Positions 35,271-44,702 of a DNA stretch of 64,000 nucleotides are shown piece by piece; the first letter of the stretch is position 1; the number at the start of each line of letters is the position of its first letter. Made by a program: the position numbers and the translations under genes. This stretch comes from Muricomes intestini (GTDB lineage Bacteria; Bacillota; Clostridia; Lachnospirales; Lachnospiraceae). The stretch covers positions 62,001-126,000 of the forward strand of contig NZ_SLZZ01000005.1 in the NCBI RefSeq assembly GCF_004346165.1, given 5' to 3'. The notes beneath the pieces are model-generated. The model had not been told where the DNA came from. It did not search any database and saw nothing but the letters and a program-made list of their open reading frames with translations.

Positions 35271-35679
35271 GAAGAAAACAGCCCGATTACCTGGTGCTTA
35301 TTGCTGCAGCATTCATATTAAATTATATCGTAGGTATTTAGAAAGTTTGCGTTTAATATATTCGCCGCTTGGGGGACTTATAGGATGTCTGTGTATTGGA
35401 CTTATATTGAGACTTGTGAACGCAGAATGGCTGAATCGTTTTCTGAGTGCTGCCGGAAAATATTTGTTTGAGATATATCTGATACATATTTTCATGAAGA
35501 ATGTGTACTTACATTATGTTCTTGATACTATAACTGTTTCCAGATTCAGAGGCGTTGTTGGCTGGTGCATAATTATGAGTATAAGTGCAGTACTTGGTGT
35601 ATTGGTTCATAAAGATTTGGGTAAGTTAAAGTCGATGAAACACTCTGGCACATGTGAAAGATTATTTTCGAACATCTAA
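35271..35679 (+). pseudogene. Acyltransferase-3 family relic, frame-broken
   Basis: The first fragment, PDYLVLIAAAFILNYIVGI, ends at a TAG at 35338-35340. The second, in another frame from 35347, reads RLIYSPLGGLIGCL and then SAAGKYLFEIYLIHIFMKNVYLHYVL, the C-terminal pattern of acyltransferase family 3 (GKYSFEIYLIH). The N-terminal two-thirds are missing and a frame change separates the pieces, so the gene is dead. O-acetylation of a polymer may have been lost here. Confidence 0.7.
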
Positions 35680-35695
35680 AGGAAAGGGAAACTTC

Positions 35696-36832
35696 ATGGG
35701 AAGAATTTATTGCTTTTTTACAGCGAACTACCCACCCAAGCTGGGTGGGGTGGAGATATATACACAGTGTTTGGCAAAGGCGCTGGTAAGAAGAGGAAAT
35801 GAAGTTACTATTGTGACGCTGAATGATAAAAAGGTATCTGAAATTCAGTGGGATAATGGAATTCGAATCATTAAGATCCCGGGAATAGATGCTTTTGCTG
35901 GAAGACTTCCCTTAATTCGATTTAATAAAGCTTTTAGGAAATTTTGCGGGAATTTTAAAAGTGAGACGTTTGACTTAGTGATTGTCCAGACAAGATATTA
36001 TCCGATATCCGTCTATGGTGCCAGATATGCTAAAATGAAAAACATTTCCTGTATTGTACTGGATCATTCTACAGCTCATGTCAATGTTGGAGGAAGTGTT
36101 ATCAACAAGATGTTTGCAGTCTATGAGCATGTTATGACAGAAATTTTAAAATCTTTGGACTGCAGGTTTTTTGGTGTTTCTCAGGCCTGCAACAGATGGC
36201 TGGAGCATTTTCATATTGTTCCTCAAGGTGTTTTATATAATTCAATTGAACGGGAAGTGGCACAGGAAATGCAGGCTCATGATATATTAAAAAAATATGC
36301 TATTCCTGAGGACGTGAAGATTATCTTATATGCAGGCAGGCTGTTAAGGGAAAAGGGAATTGAAAAATTGGTAGAAGCTGTTAGTGGGCTGAGAGAAAAG
36401 CATCCGGAATTATGCCTGGTGGTTGCGGGGGATGGAGAACTGTATAAAGAGCTTTCTGAAAAGAATGTGGGAAATTGTATATGGCTAGGCAGGGTAAAGC
36501 ATAATGAGGTACTGGAATTGATGAAAAGGTCGCTGATTTTTTGTCTCCCGTCTGATTACGCGGAAGGTTTTCCCACTTCTGTGCTTGAAGCTGCAGTTTG
36601 CAGATGCTATACCATTACTACAACTGCAGGGGGATCAAAGGAATTGCTCACCGGTATGGACTATGGGATGGTTCTGGAACAAAACCAAGGTGCTGAAGTA
36701 TTAAAGAATGCTATAGAATATGTGTTGGATAATCCTGAATTATGCAGAAGAGCAGTAGAGAATAATTATAACAGAGTACTAAAATACTTCACATGGGATA
36801 CCAGAGCGAAGGAAATGGAGGAAATATTATAA
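35696..36832 (+). CDS. GT4-family glycosyltransferase
   Basis: The protein is 378 residues from the ATG at 35696, preceded by AAAGGAAAGGG; the GTG at 35654 has no RBS. The GT-B fold shows YPPKLGGVEIYTQCLAKALVRRGNEV at the N terminus and the donor-binding end LYAGRLLREKGIEKLVEAV, with the EX7E motif in AEGFPTSVLEAAV. It probably transfers a hexose from a nucleotide sugar in assembly of the surface glycan. It ends one base before the next gene, the start of a four-gene run ending at 39834. Confidence 0.93.
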   Translation: MGRIYCFFTANYPPKLGGVEIYTQCLAKALVRRGNEVTIVTLNDKKVSEIQWDNGIRIIKIPGIDAFAGRLPLIRFNKAFRKFCGNFKSETFDLVIVQTRYYPISVYGARYAKMKNISCIVLDHSTAHVNVGGSVINKMFAVYEHVMTEILKSLDCRFFGVSQACNRWLEHFHIVPQGVLYNSIEREVAQEMQAHDILKKYAIPEDVKIILYAGRLLREKGIEKLVEAVSGLREKHPELCLVVAGDGELYKELSEKNVGNCIWLGRVKHNEVLELMKRSLIFCLPSDYAEGFPTSVLEAAVCRCYTITTTAGGSKELLTGMDYGMVLEQNQGAEVLKNAIEYVLDNPELCRRAVENNYNRVLKYFTWDTRAKEMEEIL

Positions 36833-36833
36833 T

Positions 36834-37526
36834 ATGCAAAGCGACTTACTAATCGTGATACCTGCGTATAACGAAGAGGAAAATATAGAAAGCGTAGTGA
36901 CATACATCCGGGATAATTATGGGCAGTATGATTATATTGTTGTTAATGATGGTTCAAGAGACCGGACTGCGGAGATATGCAGAAGCAAAGGTTATGAACT
37001 TCTGGATCTTCCGACTAATTTGGGGCTTGCGGGGGCTTTTCAGGCAGGCTTAAAATATGCCTACATTAAAGAATATTCTTATGCTATTCAGTTTGATGCG
37101 GATGGACAGCACAGACCGGAATTTATCCAAGCCATGCTGGACAGAATAAAAGAAGGTTATGATATAGTCATTGGTTCTCGTTTTTTAAATCACAGAAAAA
37201 GTAAATCTCTGAGAATGATAGGAAGTAAAATGCTGACAGCGGCTATTAGAATAACTACGGGAGTAAGGGTTTCAGACCCTACATCTGGGATGCGGATGTT
37301 TTCTCAATCTATGATTAAGGAATTTGCTCAGAATCTGAACTATGGACCGGAACCAGATACTGTTTCGTATCTCCTAAAGAATGGAGCGAAGGTTTCTGAA
37401 GTACAGGTCAAAATGGAAAAAAGACAATTTGGAGAAAGCTACCTGAACCTGACTGGTTCTGCGAAATATATGATAAAAATGCTGATTTCTATATTTTTGG
37501 TACAAAATTTCAGGAAAAGAGGATAA
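36834..37526 (+). CDS. GT2-family glycosyltransferase, polyprenyl-phosphate type
   Basis: The 230-residue protein starts LLIVIPAYNEEENIESVV, then VVNDGSRDRT and FDADGQHRPEFI, with GSRF and the PTSGMRMF segment typical of the dolichyl/undecaprenyl-phosphate mannosyl/glucosyltransferase clade. It has no C-terminal membrane helices, but the following gene is a two-helix DUF2304 protein, a frequent companion of this clade. It likely makes a polyprenyl-linked sugar donor used outside the membrane. Confidence 0.92.
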   Translation: MQSDLLIVIPAYNEEENIESVVTYIRDNYGQYDYIVVNDGSRDRTAEICRSKGYELLDLPTNLGLAGAFQAGLKYAYIKEYSYAIQFDADGQHRPEFIQAMLDRIKEGYDIVIGSRFLNHRKSKSLRMIGSKMLTAAIRITTGVRVSDPTSGMRMFSQSMIKEFAQNLNYGPEPDTVSYLLKNGAKVSEVQVKMEKRQFGESYLNLTGSAKYMIKMLISIFLVQNFRKRG

Positions 37527-37532
37527 AAAAGC

Positions 37533-37886
37533 ATGTCAGTTTTAATAAGGGTTTTGCTAATTATCAGTGCCGTTTTAATGCTTGTCTTTATGTTAAAAAA
37601 AATCCGGCAGGCAAAACTAAAAATTGAATATATGATATTTTGGATAGTCTTTTCGGTAATTCTTGTTATTATGGGAATTTTTCCGGGTGTACTTTATGTG
37701 ATTTCTGACCTTATAGGATTTCAATCACCTATTAATATGGTATACTTGGTGATTATTTTTGTCTTGATTGTTAAGATGTTTTTTATGACTTTACAGATAT
37801 CACAGTTGGAGCATAGGGTGGAAGCTCTAGTGCAACAGATTGCAATAGATAGGAAGATTGATAAAGAGAAAAAAAAGGTAGACTAG
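37533..37886 (+). CDS. DUF2304-type small membrane protein
   Basis: The 117-residue protein has three short membrane stretches (LIRVLLIISAVLMLVFML, YMIFWIVFSVILVIMGIFP and NMVYLVIIFVLIVKMFF) and a C-terminal helical, charged end. The layout fits DUF2304, a family seen beside GT2 polyprenyl-phosphate sugar synthases. Its role is unknown; it may help tether or regulate the neighbour. It lies between GT2 and a large membrane protein with short gaps of six and one bases. Confidence 0.8.
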   Translation: MSVLIRVLLIISAVLMLVFMLKKIRQAKLKIEYMIFWIVFSVILVIMGIFPGVLYVISDLIGFQSPINMVYLVIIFVLIVKMFFMTLQISQLEHRVEALVQQIAIDRKIDKEKKKVD

Positions 37887-37887
37887 A

Positions 37888-39834
37888 ATGAGAAATTATG
37901 TATTATGTGGCGTATTCTGGACAATATTCACATTGCTTTTACATATGTTGGGCAGAGTGGCTACAAAAGGGAAAAAAAGTGAGTCATATGGACTGATGAC
38001 CGGATATCTGGTGTATAGTATCCTGATAGCTGTGGGGGGGATGGCTATACAGTTTGCAAATCTGCCGTGGGTAATTTTTGCCGGTTATACTGCTGTTATA
38101 TGGATGGTACTTATAGCATACATTTTGTACAGACAAAAGAAGGAGCCTATAAGTTTCTTTCAAACTAGTATCAAACAGTATATAAAGAATAATTGGGTTA
38201 TTTATACTGTTTTGGCGGTATTTGTGGGGATGCTGTTTTTTTATTACCGAGGTTTCTGGATAGGAAATCATTTGGATGATGGCTACTATATCACCAAAGT
38301 GGCAACACTCCCCTTTACACACAGCAGCTATAGTGCAAATTATTCTGTGGGGGTGGTGAATGCCGGAATGGACAGCTATATTTTTAATACATGGGAACTG
38401 GAAGCTTCGGTGTATATAAAATTGTTGGGTGTGAGACCGACACTGTTTTTGCGCCTGTTTCAGTCTGCATTTTATTATTTTTTGTTTTTGAATATAGTGA
38501 AAGCTTTTGCAGAAAACATTCTAAAGAAAATAAAAATTAATATAGCAGACTGTATAGTTCAGTATACGGTTATCATTACTCTGCTGTTTGGCATATATTA
38601 TGTATTTACAACAAAAGCACATTTACTTGTATTGAGAGATACTTTTCACTTTAACACGGGAATGTTTTTAGGTGGTACTCTGGTTAAAATGCTGGGCATT
38701 GTTTTTTTGTTGTTTTATTATACAGATACTCCAAAACTGACATGGGAAATGGTGACAGTTGTTATGGCGACTAGTTTGATTTTAATTTCTAAATCTACAA
38801 TTGCGTTACCTATCATTTTGATTACAGTTTGCTCATACTTAATAACTTGCCTGTTTTTTAATTACGAGAAAGGGGGAAAGATACTTTCTTTATTGTTTGT
38901 AACGGCTTATTTTTTAGCGGCAATAATAATACCTGGCTCATCAGACACACAGACGGCACTATATTCTGATGTAATAAATTCACTGCATTCTCCTGTAATT
39001 ATAGGGGGAATTATTATTTTCCTGTGTAGCTTTTTTTTGAAAGAAAAGGTAATTAACCGAATAAATTGTATTATGATTCTGAGCGCAATGCTTATGCTGG
39101 TTCCTCAGGTGAATGATATTGCTGAAGAACTTTCGGTTTATACCTTTGTTTTATTAAGGGCCTGGACAACCTGGGTTTACACATTCATTATATTAAATTC
39201 AATCTATCTATGTTCTATAATAACTAAGCTGGGGGCTAAAGAGAGAGTGTTGAAGGCATGTTACGCGTGCCTTGGTGCTGTTTTAATTGTAATGACAGCA
39301 TATGGATTTAATAAAACAGGAAATGCCATAACTGCGGATGAAGATGTAGAGGAGACAGATGTCAAGGGCTGTCTCAGAGTAATCAGAAATAATATATATT
39401 TCGCCCCGGACTCCACTATAGTATTAGGAGATAGCTTAGAACAACTGACGAAAGAGATTGATGAGCAATTATACGTTGTAACTCCGGAGTGGGTTGAAGA
39501 TAATCAGGCCCCACATGCTCTGGCAGTTATACTGAGAACCTTTGCCCCCGATATCGTTTCGGTATCTGCTTCAGGACGCTTTCCCGTCAATAATGGTTCA
39601 CCGTTGGAATTCTATAATCAGGATGCATATGCCAAATTTGTGGCGGAGCCTAATGAGAAAAATAGTGCAGCTTTCGAGAAAGAATTGGACAAAGCAGAGG
39701 TAAACTGTGTTGTGACACAGAATACAAATTGTTCAGAATGGCTGAGAAATATGGGATATGAATTGTATTCAGTAACCAAAGATAACTTCTATTATATCTG
39801 GTATCGTCCATCAGTGGATAACAAAGATATATAG
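37888..39834 (+). CDS. Large multi-pass membrane protein (DUF6077-like?), possible glycan-modifying transferase
   Basis: The 648-residue protein has about 13 membrane helices in the first 480 residues and a soluble C-terminal part (EDVEETDVKGCLRVIRNNIYFAPDS to the end). Near residue 130, IGNHLDDGYYITKVATLPF precedes an acidic segment such as would sit on the outer face, as in GT-C-type enzymes. I recall a DUF6077-like pattern but cannot confirm it. Its place after a polyprenyl-phosphate sugar synthase suggests that it uses that lipid-linked sugar to decorate a polymer outside. It starts one base after the DUF2304 stop. Confidence 0.75.
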   Translation: MRNYVLCGVFWTIFTLLLHMLGRVATKGKKSESYGLMTGYLVYSILIAVGGMAIQFANLPWVIFAGYTAVIWMVLIAYILYRQKKEPISFFQTSIKQYIKNNWVIYTVLAVFVGMLFFYYRGFWIGNHLDDGYYITKVATLPFTHSSYSANYSVGVVNAGMDSYIFNTWELEASVYIKLLGVRPTLFLRLFQSAFYYFLFLNIVKAFAENILKKIKINIADCIVQYTVIITLLFGIYYVFTTKAHLLVLRDTFHFNTGMFLGGTLVKMLGIVFLLFYYTDTPKLTWEMVTVVMATSLILISKSTIALPIILITVCSYLITCLFFNYEKGGKILSLLFVTAYFLAAIIIPGSSDTQTALYSDVINSLHSPVIIGGIIIFLCSFFLKEKVINRINCIMILSAMLMLVPQVNDIAEELSVYTFVLLRAWTTWVYTFIILNSIYLCSIITKLGAKERVLKACYACLGAVLIVMTAYGFNKTGNAITADEDVEETDVKGCLRVIRNNIYFAPDSTIVLGDSLEQLTKEIDEQLYVVTPEWVEDNQAPHALAVILRTFAPDIVSVSASGRFPVNNGSPLEFYNQDAYAKFVAEPNEKNSAAFEKELDKAEVNCVVTQNTNCSEWLRNMGYELYSVTKDNFYYIWYRPSVDNKDI

Positions 39835-39845
39835 ATCCTTTATTC

Positions 39846-39874
39846 TTGCTATTTTGTTTATGCGATGCTATACT
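39846..39874 (+). promoter_or_regulatory. Promoter of the rfb operon
   Basis: TTGCTA (39846-39851) and TATACT (39869-39874) with a 17-bp spacer match the hexamers used upstream of the cytidylyltransferase at 28048-28076. Confidence 0.65.
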
Positions 39875-39902
39875 AGGCTAAGATTATTTAGTGGAGGTAA
39901 AT

Positions 39903-40979
39903 ATGAGAACGTATTTAGTAACCGGCGGAGCCGGGTTCATAGGATCAAATTATATTCATTATATGTTTAAAAAATATAATAATGAAATTCGTATCATCAA
40001 TGTAGACAAGCTGACGTATGCAGGCAATCTGGAAAATCTCAAAGACGTTGAAAACAGAGACAATTATACTTTTATAAAAGCCGATATCTGTGATGCAGAT
40101 GCCATCAACCGGATTTTTGACGAAAATGAGATTGACAGGGTTGTGCACTTTGCGGCAGAGAGTCATGTTGACAGAAGCATCAAGAATCCGGATATATTTG
40201 TAAAGACTAATGTGCTGGGTACACTTGTAATGCTGAACGCGGCGAAGGCAGCATGGGAACTGGAAGACGGATCCTTCAAGGCAGACAAGAAGTTTTTACA
40301 TGTCTCTACGGATGAGGTGTACGGTTCGTTGGAAAAGGAAGATGAGTTTTTCTATGAGACGACTCCATATGATCCCCACAGTCCGTATTCTGCAAGTAAA
40401 GCTTCCTCCGATATGCTGGTGAAGTCCTATATGGACACTTATAAATTCCCGGCAAATATTACAAACTGCAGCAACAATTACGGCCCGTATCAGTTTCCAG
40501 AGAAACTGATTCCCCTGATTATCAACAACGCACTGCAGGGTAAGAGTCTTCCAGTTTACGGAGACGGAAAGAATGTACGTGACTGGCTGTATGTAGAAGA
40601 TCATGCCAAAGGCATTGATATGGTACAGGAAAAGGGACGGCTTTTCGAAACTTACAATATCGGCGGGCACAATGAGAAGCAGAATATTGAGATTATTCAT
40701 ATTATCCTGGATACACTGCAGGAGATGCTGCCTGAGGATGATCCAAGGAAAGACCTTGTTTCCGAGAAACTGATTACCTACGTGGAAGATCGTAAAGGGC
40801 ATGACAGGCGCTATGCCATTGCACCGGATAAGATTAAAGAAGAGATAGGATGGTATCCTGAGACAATGTTTAAAGAGGGAATCAGACTTACAATAAAATG
40901 GTTCTTTGAGCATGAAGAGTGGATGAAGAATGTGACTAGCGGTGACTATCAGAAGTACTACGAAGAGATGTATAAGTAA
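39903..40979 (+). CDS. rfbB: dTDP-glucose 4,6-dehydratase
   Basis: The 358-residue extended-SDR enzyme catalyses the second step to dTDP-L-rhamnose. [20 protein letters not shown] is at the N terminus, the catalytic segment is STDEVYGSL, and the active-site Tyr/Lys lie in [31 protein letters not shown] follows. The start at 39903 is chosen for GTGGAGG, the GTG at 39891 being part of the RBS. It heads rfbB-rfbA-rfbC and precedes an ABC exporter; rfbD lies at the end of this run at 47176. Some family members carry out related reactions, but the neighbours support rhamnose. Confidence 0.97.
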   Translation: MRTYLVTGGAGFIGSNYIHYMFKKYNNEIRIINVDKLTYAGNLENLKDVENRDNYTFIKADICDADAINRIFDENEIDRVVHFAAESHVDRSIKNPDIFVKTNVLGTLVMLNAAKAAWELEDGSFKADKKFLHVSTDEVYGSLEKEDEFFYETTPYDPHSPYSASKASSDMLVKSYMDTYKFPANITNCSNNYGPYQFPEKLIPLIINNALQGKSLPVYGDGKNVRDWLYVEDHAKGIDMVQEKGRLFETYNIGGHNEKQNIEIIHIILDTLQEMLPEDDPRKDLVSEKLITYVEDRKGHDRRYAIAPDKIKEEIGWYPETMFKEGIRLTIKWFFEHEEWMKNVTSGDYQKYYEEMYK

Positions 40980-40993
40980 TAAAATTCAGACAG

Positions 40994-41013
40994 GCAGTAT
41001 CGAGAGATACTGC
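40994..41013 (+). other. Intergenic hairpin with GAGA loop between rfbB and rfbA
   Basis: GCAGTATC-GAGA-GATACTGC is a perfect eight-pair stem with a GNRA-type loop in the 100-bp rfbB-rfbA gap. No strong T-run follows, so it may tune mRNA stability. Confidence 0.45.
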
Positions 41014-41079
41014 TGGTTTACGTTATGCGAAGGGCAGTGTGAGAATTTAAGCTGCCATGCAAAAGATGGAGGTAAAAGA

Positions 41080-41964
41080 ATGAAAGGCATTATTTTAGCA
41101 GGCGGTTCAGGGACAAGATTGTATCCATTGACACAGGTGACAAGTAAGCAATTGCTTCCTATTTATGATAAACCTATGATTTATTATCCTTTAAGTATTT
41201 TAATGGAAGCAGGAATCCGTGAGATTCTGATAATCTCCACCCCGGAAGACACCCCGCGCTTCGAAGAGCTCTTAAAGGATGGCAGTCAATTCGGAATTCA
41301 TCTGCAGTATAAAGTGCAGCCATCGCCGGACGGTCTTGCACAGGCATTTTTATTAGGAGAAGAGTTTATTGACGGAGACAGCTGCGCCATGATTCTGGGA
41401 GACAACATTTTCCAGGGGCATGGGCTACGCAAGAGACTTAAGGCGGCGGCAGCAAAAGAAGAAGGAGCTACTGTATTTGGGTATTATGTGGATGACCCGG
41501 AACGTTTTGGTGTTGTAGAATTTGATGCGGAAGGAAAAGCAGTGTCTCTTGAGGAAAAACCTGAGGAGCCAAAGTCTAATTATGCGGTAACCGGACTATA
41601 CTTTTATGACAGTCATGTTGTGGAATATGCCAAGCAGATTAAACCAAGTTCCAGAGGTGAACTGGAAATTACAGACTTGAATAGAATTTACCTGGAAAAC
41701 GGAAAGTTGGATGTGACTCTGCTTGGTCAGGGCTTTACCTGGCTTGACACTGGTACACATGAATCTTTGGTAGATGCCACAACCTTTGTGAAAACTGTAG
41801 AGACGCACCAGAACCGGAAGATTGCATGCCTGGAGGAAATTGCTTTTAACAATGGCTGGATTGATAAGGAAAAGCTTGAATGTGCCTGCAAACTATATCA
41901 GAAGAATCAGTACGGAAGCTATCTTAAGGATGTTCTGGACGGAAAGTATATTGACCAGCAATAA
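41080..41964 (+). CDS. rfbA: Glucose-1-phosphate thymidylyltransferase
   Basis: The 294-residue protein makes dTDP-glucose from glucose-1-phosphate and dTTP. It starts [18 protein letters not shown], the family signature, from the ATG at 41080, 7 bases after GGAGG; the open frame reaching back to 40942 overlaps rfbB and is not used. Other motifs are [10 protein letters not shown] and the sugar-binding [20 protein letters not shown]. It is tightly followed by rfbC (19 bp). Confidence 0.97.
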   Translation: MKGIILAGGSGTRLYPLTQVTSKQLLPIYDKPMIYYPLSILMEAGIREILIISTPEDTPRFEELLKDGSQFGIHLQYKVQPSPDGLAQAFLLGEEFIDGDSCAMILGDNIFQGHGLRKRLKAAAAKEEGATVFGYYVDDPERFGVVEFDAEGKAVSLEEKPEEPKSNYAVTGLYFYDSHVVEYAKQIKPSSRGELEITDLNRIYLENGKLDVTLLGQGFTWLDTGTHESLVDATTFVKTVETHQNRKIACLEEIAFNNGWIDKEKLECACKLYQKNQYGSYLKDVLDGKYIDQQ

Positions 41965-41983
41965 CAGAAAGAAGGATTTAGCA

Positions 41984-42541
41984 ATGAGTAAGATCACAGT
42001 AGAAACCTGCGAAATAGAGGGACTGAAGGTTATTACACCCTCTGTATTTGGGGATGAGCGCGGGTATTTTATGGAAACCTATAATCAAAATGACTTTAAA
42101 GAAGCTGGAATTGACATGGATTTTGTCCAGGATAATCAGTCCAGTTCCAAAAAAGGTGTGCTAAGAGGCCTGCATTTTCAAATCAACTATCCTCAGGATA
42201 AACTGGTCCGTGTTGTGAGCGGAGAAGTATTTGATGTGGCTGTTGATTTGAGAGAAGGATCGAAAACTTATGGAAAGTGGTATGGTGTGAGACTTTCTGC
42301 AGAAAATAGAAAGCAGTTCTTTATACCAAAAAACTTTGCACACGGATTTATTGTCCTCTCTGAAAATGCTGAATTTGCATATAAATGTGCGGATTTTTAC
42401 CATCCAAATGATGAGGGCGGAATTGCCTGGAACGATCCGGATATCGGTGTAGAATGGCCAATGCCGGAGGGTATGACAGCAAAAGATTTGATTATTTCTG
42501 AGAAAGATCAGAAATGGCCAGGAATCAAAGCGCTGAAATAG
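41984..42541 (+). CDS. rfbC: dTDP-4-dehydrorhamnose 3,5-epimerase
   Basis: The 185-residue cupin-type epimerase is the third step to dTDP-L-rhamnose. GVLRGLHFQI carries the catalytic His, and the RmlC segments FDVAVDLREGSKTYG, FFIPKNFAHGFIVLS and YKCADFYHPNDEGGIAWNDP are all present. The start is fixed by AGAAAGAAGG before ATG 41984. The longer open frame back to 41822 overlaps rfbA. Confidence 0.96.
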   Translation: MSKITVETCEIEGLKVITPSVFGDERGYFMETYNQNDFKEAGIDMDFVQDNQSSSKKGVLRGLHFQINYPQDKLVRVVSGEVFDVAVDLREGSKTYGKWYGVRLSAENRKQFFIPKNFAHGFIVLSENAEFAYKCADFYHPNDEGGIAWNDPDIGVEWPMPEGMTAKDLIISEKDQKWPGIKALK

Positions 42542-42560
42542 AAAGCCTCGGAGGGATATT

Positions 42561-43337
42561 GTGTCGAAATATATAAATAATTTTTTGAAATTTCAGCCTT
42601 TATTATCAGAATTAGTTGCCCGGGATATTAAAATTAAGTACAGGCGTTCTGTTCTGGGAGTTTTATGGACATTATTAAATCCATTGTTTATGATGATTAT
42701 CCTGTCCATTGTATTTTCTAATATATTTAAATTTGAGGTGGAAAATTTCCCATTGTATGTATTGAGTGGACAGGTTATTTTTAATTTTTTTAATGATGCA
42801 ACAACTAATTCCATGACATCTATTATCAGCAGCGCATCATTAATTAAAAAAGTATATGTGCCCAAATATTTATTTGTCTTATCCAGAGTTGTATCAAGTT
42901 TTATTAATTTAATGGCGGCGTTTACTGCTCTTTTGCTTGTCATGATGGCGACTCGTATAGAGCTTCACTGGACGGCATTTCTGGCATTTATTCCACTCTT
43001 TATGGTAGTGGGCTTCTCACTGGGGGTAGGATTAATTCTGGCAGCATTGACGGTGAAATTCAGGGACATAATGCATTTATATTCTGTGTTCACTACAGGC
43101 CTTATGTATCTGACTCCTATTATTTACCCCATGAATATTTTGCCGGAGAGGATTAAACAGGTTGTAATGCTGAATCCTCTTACCAATTATTTGATTATGT
43201 TTAGAAATTTGATGCTGGATAATACATTGCCGTCTTGGTCTTCTATATTAGTTGGGATTGCAGAAATGGTAATTGTACTGATATTAGGAGTTTACGTATT
43301 TTATAAGAAGCAGGATGAATTTATTTTAAATATATAG
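42561..43337 (+). CDS. ABC transporter permease for polysaccharide export (Wzm/TagG type)
   Basis: The 258-residue protein has a GTG start six bases after GGAGGG. Six membrane helices are arranged as in ABC-2 family permeases: the amphipathic start IKYRRSVLGVLWTLLNPLFMMIIL, then LFVLSRVVSSFINLMAAFTALLLV, LIPLFMVVGFSLGVGLIL-type helix and the C-terminal ILVGIAEMVIVLILGVYVFY. It would export a lipid-linked polymer together with the ATPase encoded next. Placement among rfb genes points to a rhamnose-containing glycan. Confidence 0.93.
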   Translation: MSKYINNFLKFQPLLSELVARDIKIKYRRSVLGVLWTLLNPLFMMIILSIVFSNIFKFEVENFPLYVLSGQVIFNFFNDATTNSMTSIISSASLIKKVYVPKYLFVLSRVVSSFINLMAAFTALLLVMMATRIELHWTAFLAFIPLFMVVGFSLGVGLILAALTVKFRDIMHLYSVFTTGLMYLTPIIYPMNILPERIKQVVMLNPLTNYLIMFRNLMLDNTLPSWSSILVGIAEMVIVLILGVYVFYKKQDEFILNI

Positions 43338-43347
43338 GAGACGTGAC

Positions 43348-44082
43348 ATGGACAGTGATACAATTGTAAAGGTTGAACATGTATCTATGAAATTTAATCT
43401 GTCTTCTGAAAAGTTTGACAGTTTCAAGGAATATGTGATAAAGAGTGTTAAAAGACAGGTCAGCTTTGACGAGTTTTGGGCACTTAAGGATGTTTCCTTC
43501 GAGGTAAAAAGAAGTGAATCTCTGGGATTGATTGGCTTGAATGGAAGTGGGAAAAGCACAATGCTTAAAGTCATAGCAGGAGTGTTGAAACCCACAAAGG
43601 GCAAATTGACTGTGAATGGAGATATAGCTCCGCTGATTGAATTGGGCGCAGGATTTGATATGGATTTGACTGCCAGAGAAAATGTTTTCTTAAACGGGGC
43701 GCTTCTGGGATATAATCGTGCACAGATGGAGGAACAATATGAAAATATTGTAGAGTTTTCAGAACTGTCAGAATTTATGAATATTCCGGTCAAGAACTTT
43801 TCATCAGGAATGGTCTCCAGGCTGGCTTTTGCCATTGCAACCATAGGAACCCCCGACATTTTGATCGTGGATGAGGTGCTGTCAGTAGGCGATTTTCGGT
43901 TTCAGGAAAAATGTGAAGCTCGCATTCAGAGAATGAGAGACAATGGGACTACAATATTATTTGTATCACATAGCTTGGAACAGGTGGAGAGTATCTGTGA
44001 CAGAATTGTATGGCTTGAAAAGGGACATTTGAAAATGTTTGGCGACGCAGAAGAGATATGTAAGATATATGCAGAATCTTGA
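43348..44082 (+). CDS. ABC transporter ATP-binding protein for polysaccharide export (Wzt/TagH type)
   Basis: The 244-residue protein has Walker A GLNGSGKST, signature NFSSGMVSRLAFAIA and Walker B ILIVDEVLSVGD followed by the H-loop SHSL. It lacks the C-terminal carbohydrate-binding domain of long Wzt proteins, so its substrate would not need terminal recognition. It energises the permease encoded 10 bases upstream. Its stop codon is immediately before the next short gene. Confidence 0.95.
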   Translation: MDSDTIVKVEHVSMKFNLSSEKFDSFKEYVIKSVKRQVSFDEFWALKDVSFEVKRSESLGLIGLNGSGKSTMLKVIAGVLKPTKGKLTVNGDIAPLIELGAGFDMDLTARENVFLNGALLGYNRAQMEEQYENIVEFSELSEFMNIPVKNFSSGMVSRLAFAIATIGTPDILIVDEVLSVGDFRFQEKCEARIQRMRDNGTTILFVSHSLEQVESICDRIVWLEKGHLKMFGDAEEICKIYAES

Positions 44083-44097
44083 GTGAGGATCTTGAAA

Positions 44098-44697
44098 ATG
44101 AAAAAAAAGATAAAATCAATAGCAATAGCTTTGATAGTAATTGCACTGGCTTTTTTATATGCACGTATAGATAAAAACACTTATCTATACGATAGAAATG
44201 CCGAACTGGAAAGTTATGTCCAGACAGGAGTTTTGCAGAAGGGAGAAACAATCTCACAAACATTTTTCTGTAGGGAGGAGGCTCTGGATGGCATTAACTT
44301 GAAGTCCACAATTGTCGGAAGTGTAGACAATGTGCTTTTAGAATATGCGATTATAGACAATGAAACAGGTGAAATCACAAAAGAGACTGCCAAGGGGACA
44401 GAAATAAAGAATAACAAATTTAATGAATACACATTTCCGAGAATCAACGGTGCTAAGGATAAAAGCTACACTCTTACACTATCAGAAACTGGTACAGATT
44501 TAAGTAATGGGGTTAGCTTTTATATTGATTCAACAAAAGCCAAAGAGAGTTTAAGCGTAAAAGGGAATGAAACACAAGGTTCTCTGGTTGTCAGATTGAT
44601 CAGCCATAGATTTGATCTTGAAACTTTTATTGTTTTATTAGGGTTTATAGCGTTTGTGGTTGTGTTTATAAAAGTATTATACGGGTTATTTGAGTAG
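44098..44697 (+). CDS. Small secreted/anchored protein of unknown function
   Basis: The protein is 199 residues from the ATG at 44098, eight bases after GAGGA; GTG 44083 is an alternative. An N-terminal membrane helix (IAIALIVIALAFLYARID) is followed by an extracellular domain of about 140 residues (VQTGVLQKGETISQTFFC and NGAKDKSYTLTLSETGTDL, a beta-sandwich-like pattern) and a C-terminal helix (LETFIVLLGFIAFVVVFIKVLY). No family was recognised. Position between the exporter and a large glycosyltransferase suggests a role in polymer export or attachment. Confidence 0.75.
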   Translation: MKKKIKSIAIALIVIALAFLYARIDKNTYLYDRNAELESYVQTGVLQKGETISQTFFCREEALDGINLKSTIVGSVDNVLLEYAIIDNETGEITKETAKGTEIKNNKFNEYTFPRINGAKDKSYTLTLSETGTDLSNGVSFYIDSTKAKESLSVKGNETQGSLVVRLISHRFDLETFIVLLGFIAFVVVFIKVLYGLFE

Positions 44698-44702
44698 GAG
44701 AT

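Noticed and set aside
40942-41079. Upstream start for rfbA overlapping rfbB
   Set aside because: It would read through the rfbB stop region and a hairpin. The ATG at 41080 has an RBS and gives the conserved MKGIILAGG start.
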